Below, piece by piece: positions 4,337 through 6,995 of a stretch of DNA of 6,995 nt (within the stretch, counting starts at the first letter, position 1; every line of letters starts with the position of its first letter). A program made the position numbers and the translations under genes. Source of the DNA: Candidatus Caccovivens faecavium (GTDB lineage: Bacteria; Bacillota; Clostridia; Christensenellales; UBA1242); the NCBI GenBank assembly GCA_018715545.1, contig DVLK01000015.1, positions 1-6,995 on the forward strand, in the 5' to 3' direction. Under the pieces are notes generated by a model. It saw nothing but the letters and a program-made list of their open reading frames with translations. It had not been told where the DNA came from and did not search any database.

Positions 4337-6995
4337 ATGAAGAAAATTTTATTGTCTATCTTGTCAATATTTTTCTGCTTAGGCACTTTGGCAGGTGGCG
4401 CTCTTCTTTTATCAGGCTGTGACAGTTCTAGTTATAGCGAAAATAATCCTCTTGAAGAAAATCCTGGGGGGGGGAATTCGTCATTTGACGATGTAGAAAA
4501 TGATGACGATGCTAATTTAGATGATGAAGATGATAATACAAACGATACAAATGACAATTTGAGCGATGATGAAGAGAATATAGGCGCAAATTCTACTTCG
4601 CATGATTTTGAAATAGTAGTTCAATTTTGGTATGATGGTCGTATTCAAACTTCAAGTTCAAGTCTAAGTTCAAGCTATCCGCAAAGAGCATTTACTGCAA
4701 AATTGGTTGATGTTTATTCTTCAACCGCTTCTTGGCTCACTGCACCAACAGTTAACTCTGGCGGTTCAACATCTTCTGGTAGTAGCAGTATATCAGCATC
4801 ATATTTAAGTTATACTTATTCTAGTACTACCACGTATTCGCGTTATGTACAAATTACTGCAACTAAAAATTTAAGTGCTGGCGGTAAAAATTGGGCTTAT
4901 GTTGGTATGGATACAACAATTGGATTTTCATATGGAGAGTATGAAAATATTTCATCAAATACAACATATAATTATAACGGTAGTACTTTTTCCATATATT
5001 CGGTTCCCGTAAGTTCTGGAATAACTGGAACAGTATATCTTAAATATCGTGAAGTGTTAGATTTTAATTTCTATGTTTGGGATTCAGTAGAACACTATAA
5101 ATCTACAACACATGATACAATGTCGCAATTGTCAGGCGTTATGTTTTATCCGCCTAAATCTACTGAAATTCCTTCTATCACAGGATTTGAATTCATTGGT
5201 TGGTCAAGAGAAAAAAATTCTGGTAATAACTCGGGTTATAATTTTCGAGCAGATAGTTTTATAGCTGCTATGTATGTAAATAGCACAAATTCGAATTTAT
5301 ATGCTGTTTATAATGAGCTAACTAAATATACTATAACTTATCACTTAAATAGTCCTTTAACTTCTACTGATAAAACTTATACCCAAACAAAATATCAAGG
5401 GGTGGATGTTAATATTTTAAGTTTATCAAGTTGTGGGTTTACATCTCCTACTAGTTATAATTTCGTAGGTTGGGCAACTAGTTCATCGGCATCAAGTGCA
5501 ACCTATGATCCTGGCGATACTTTCTCAGTAAATGCTAATAGAGATTTATATGCAGTTTGGGAGGCTATTACTTATGAAATTACATATCACTCAAACTATC
5601 CAAGCGGAACTAATAGAACGTATACTCAAATAAAACATTTTAATGAGATGATATTCTTTTTGAGTGCAACAGAATGTGGATTTTCTACGCCAAGCGGATA
5701 TTCGTTTGCTGGCTGGGGAGTAAGAAGTACTAGTAGTTCTGTGCTTTATGAGGAAGGAGAAATGTATCATTATAATGAAGATTTAACTTTGTATGCAGTT
5801 TGGGAACGAGTTTATGAAATAACTTATCATTCAAATTATCCAAGTGGAACAAATCTGACATTTATTCAATCTAAGCCAGATGGAGAATCTGTTAATATAT
5901 TAACTATATCAAGTTGCGGGTTTTCTACGCCTAGTGGCTATACTTTTGAAGGCTGGGCGACAACTACAACTGGTACAGTAAGGTATGATGCGGGTGATAC
6001 ATATTCAACTAATGCGGATGAGGATCTTTATGCAGTTTGGGAGCGTGAATCTTATAATCTTACTATCAATTTTGCATATAATTATGGAACATACAATGTG
6101 AGTTTGAGAGTTTCAACAAACAGAGGAACTCTTTCAAGTAGTTCTATGAGTGAAGGTGGCTCCGTGACGCTTACTTCTGACGGAACAACAAGCACGCACA
6201 CTGTAACGATAAGAGAAAATTCGCCTTCTCCAAACTATTTTTATGTTGGCACTTCCACCACTCCGACATCTTTGACATCATATTCATATAGTTGGACGCC
6301 GACATCAAACAAATCGATAAATATTTACACCGAACAGCGGTATTCGATAACATATAATGGAAATGGAAACACGGGCGGGTCAACCTCCACCACATACTAT
6401 AGATATGGAACAGGAACGATTGCGAATTGTGGTTACACGCGCACGGGGTATGATTTTGCAGGCTGGGCAACATCATCTTCTGGTGGGGTCGTGTATGATT
6501 ATGGTGATACCGTTAGAAATAGTTATTTAACTCTTTACGCTGTGTGGACGCCGAAGATTATTACGGTTAATCTCAACAAAAATGAAGGGTCTGGTGGCAC
6601 AAGCACGATATATTTAAAATATAACAGTGGTTGGTATTCTAATAGTTCCTGCACGAATTCCATTACCTCAATCACAAAACCGACTCGCACAGGCTGGACT
6701 TTTAATGGCTATAAAGAAAGCGCGAACGGAACGGGAACAACTCTGATTGACGCCGATGGTAATATAACGGCAAGCAAGACTTTTTACTATACCTCTGGCA
6801 CAAAGACGATTTATGCAGTGTGGCTAGCGAATAATCAAGCCTACTATGATGACGAGGGTGGCTATTGGTATGTAGAGATAGGAAATATGCCACAGAGTAA
6901 GGTCGATGACGCATTAAAAACGACCTTGTCTTCCAATTGGGCAAGCTTAGTTGCGGGCGATAGTTATTATTTTGCTGGAATGACATTAACTTCAA
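4337..6995 (+). CDS. Large repeat-containing surface lipoprotein, 3' end beyond the window
   Basis: The frame is open for 886 codons to the right edge with no stop. Residues 1-28 are a lipoprotein signal: KK, a hydrophobic core, and the lipobox L25-S26-G27-C28, so Cys28 should be lipidated and the protein anchored on the outer face of the membrane. Residues 29-95 form an Asp/Glu/Asn/Ser linker that contains GGG encoded by nine G bases. Residues 96-240 are Ser/Thr/Tyr-rich, probably beta, and not recognised. Residues 242-325 look like a degenerate repeat ending LYAVY. Three tandem repeats follow (331-408, 413-489, 493-568), each with a GY/F.GW core and ending LYAVW. Residues 571-668 are an unidentified insert, then two more repeats (669-737, 740-829). 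They resemble the Listeria-Bacteroides repeat (Flg_new, InlB B-repeat type), common in surface proteins. Residues 832-886, with YVEIGNMPQSKV, resemble the start of a DUF6273 domain; this is tentative. The ligand or role is unknown; adhesion or surface display is an inference. The strong RBS and lipobox make the start secure. Confidence 0.9.
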   Translation, partial: MKKILLSILSIFFCLGTLAGGALLLSGCDSSSYSENNPLEENPGGGNSSFDDVENDDDANLDDEDDNTNDTNDNLSDDEENIGANSTSHDFEIVVQFWYDGRIQTSSSSLSSSYPQRAFTAKLVDVYSSTASWLTAPTVNSGGSTSSGSSSISASYLSYTYSSTTTYSRYVQITATKNLSAGGKNWAYVGMDTTIGFSYGEYENISSNTTYNYNGSTFSIYSVPVSSGITGTVYLKYREVLDFNFYVWDSVEHYKSTTHDTMSQLSGVMFYPPKSTEIPSITGFEFIGWSREKNSGNNSGYNFRADSFIAAMYVNSTNSNLYAVYNELTKYTITYHLNSPLTSTDKTYTQTKYQGVDVNILSLSSCGFTSPTSYNFVGWATSSSASSATYDPGDTFSVNANRDLYAVWEAITYEITYHSNYPSGTNRTYTQIKHFNEMIFFLSATECGFSTPSGYSFAGWGVRSTSSSVLYEEGEMYHYNEDLTLYAVWERVYEITYHSNYPSGTNLTFIQSKPDGESVNILTISSCGFSTPSGYTFEGWATTTTGTVRYDAGDTYSTNADEDLYAVWERESYNLTINFAYNYGTYNVSLRVSTNRGTLSSSSMSEGGSVTLTSDGTTSTHTVTIRENSPSPNYFYVGTSTTPTSLTSYSYSWTPTSNKSINIYTEQRYSITYNGNGNTGGSTSTTYYRYGTGTIANCGYTRTGYDFAGWATSSSGGVVYDYGDTVRNSYLTLYAVWTPKIITVNLNKNEGSGGTSTIYLKYNSGWYSNSSCTNSITSITKPTRTGWTFNGYKESANGTGTTLIDADGNITASKTFYYTSGTKTIYAVWLANNQAYYDDEGGYWYVEIGNMPQSKVDDALKTTLSSNWASLVAGDSYYFAGMTLTS
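4466..4474 (+). repeat. G9 homopolymer tract, candidate phase-variation switch
   Basis: Nine consecutive G bases form codons 44-46 (Gly-Gly-Gly) of the lipoprotein, just after the signal peptide. With one extra G the frame meets TGA at 4486-4488 after about 50 residues. With one fewer it meets TAG at 4494-4496 after about 52. Such a tract is very unlike its AT-rich surroundings. The sequence as given is in the on configuration. Confidence 0.7.
4651..4674 (+). repeat. Short imperfect hexanucleotide repeat (TTCAAG)
   Basis: Four tandem six-base units read TTCAAG, TTCAAG, TCTAAG, TTCAAG inside the lipoprotein gene and encode a Ser-rich run. A change of one unit would keep the frame and add or remove two residues. 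Confidence 0.5.
5060..5311 (+). repeat. Degenerate Flg_new-like repeat unit
   Basis: Residues 242-325 of the lipoprotein contain GFEFIGWSRE and end LYAVY. They follow the same plan as the downstream units but are longer, diverged, lack the final Trp and contain no Cys. Confidence 0.5.
5327..6040 (+). repeat. Three tandem Flg_new / InlB B-type repeats
   Basis: Units of 76-78 residues lie at 331-408, 413-489 and 493-568. Each begins with a Y-x-I-T-Y-H strand, has a CGF core followed by an F-x-GW segment, and closes with LYAVW. At DNA level the 14-mer TATGCAGTTTGGGA occurs exactly at 5549, 5792 and 6029, so the period is about 240 bases. Units two and three are the most alike (YPSGTN and CGFSTPSGY are shared). 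The family is inferred from the GW and YAVW pattern. Confidence 0.75.
6341..6823 (+). repeat. Two further, diverged Flg_new-type repeats
   Basis: Residues 669-737 begin YSITYNGNGN, contain GYDFAGWA and end LYAVW. Residues 740-829 begin IITVNLNKNEG, contain GWTFNGY and end IYAVW. They lie beyond an unrelated insert and are closer to the generic family consensus than the three AT-rich units upstream. Their codons are clearly richer in G and C. Confidence 0.7.

Noticed and set aside
4475..4479. The G tract next to AATTC as a cloning junction or assembly artefact
   Set aside because: The reading frame continues cleanly on both sides with the same Asp/Asn-rich composition and no vector-like sequence follows. 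A miscounted homopolymer remains possible, but nine G is the length that keeps the gene open.
6171..6476. Minus-strand frame of 101 codons opposite the lipoprotein gene
   Set aside because: The + strand frame here encodes clear repeat and insert sequence continuous with the lipobox start. The antisense product resembles no family, and I see no promoter or RBS for it.
6702..6995. Minus-strand frame of 97 codons at the right edge
   Set aside because: It opposes the fifth repeat and the DUF6273-like start of the lipoprotein. The local rise in GC lowers the chance of stop codons on both strands and explains its length.

Overview
The window looks like chromosome from a low-GC, Gram-positive-type bacterium, probably an uncultured anaerobic member of the Clostridia. 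The reasons are the AT-rich codon use, the scpA-scpB pair next to an S11 D-Ala-D-Ala carboxypeptidase, strong GGAGG-type ribosome binding sites, U-tailed intrinsic terminators, and a large lipoprotein built from Listeria-Bacteroides (Flg_new / InlB B-type) repeats. The lineage is an inference; no rRNA or other marker gene is present. Every supported gene is on the + strand.

Layout. (1) 1-1241: a cytoplasmic-looking protein of at least 410 residues that I cannot assign to a family. Its frame is open to the left edge, so the true start may lie outside the window. It ends in an 11-bp intrinsic terminator (1256-1296). (2) 1400-2551: an exported penicillin-binding-protein-5-type D-Ala-D-Ala carboxypeptidase, followed by an AT-rich gap and a second intrinsic terminator (2646-2678). 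(3) 2737-4220: scpA and scpB, two bases apart, the kleisin and winged-helix subunits that act with SMC in chromosome condensation and segregation. Their promoter is an extended -10 (TGT-TATAAT) whose predicted start point is the A of the scpA ATG, so scpA is probably translated from a leaderless mRNA. (4) 4337-6995: the first 886 codons of a large surface lipoprotein that runs off the right edge without a stop. It has a lipobox signal peptide, an acidic Asp/Asn linker, a Ser/Thr/Tyr-rich domain, one degenerate and five clear YAVW-type repeats, an inserted domain of about 100 residues, and the start of a C-terminal domain resembling DUF6273.

The most interesting point is a run of nine G residues (4466-4474) near the 5' end of the lipoprotein gene. 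It encodes exactly three Gly codons. Gain or loss of one G leads to a stop within a few codons, so the gene has the structure of an on/off phase-variable (contingency) locus. Other points worth a look are the leaderless scpA, a sharp rise in GC content inside the lipoprotein gene between its third and fourth clear repeats, and a single Cys at an equivalent place in each of the five clear repeats.

The carboxypeptidase trims peptidoglycan and ScpAB works on the chromosome, so these are housekeeping genes. The lipoprotein looks like an accessory surface gene placed after them. No RNA gene, CRISPR array, insertion sequence or attachment site was seen, and no intergenic stretch exceeds 300 bases.
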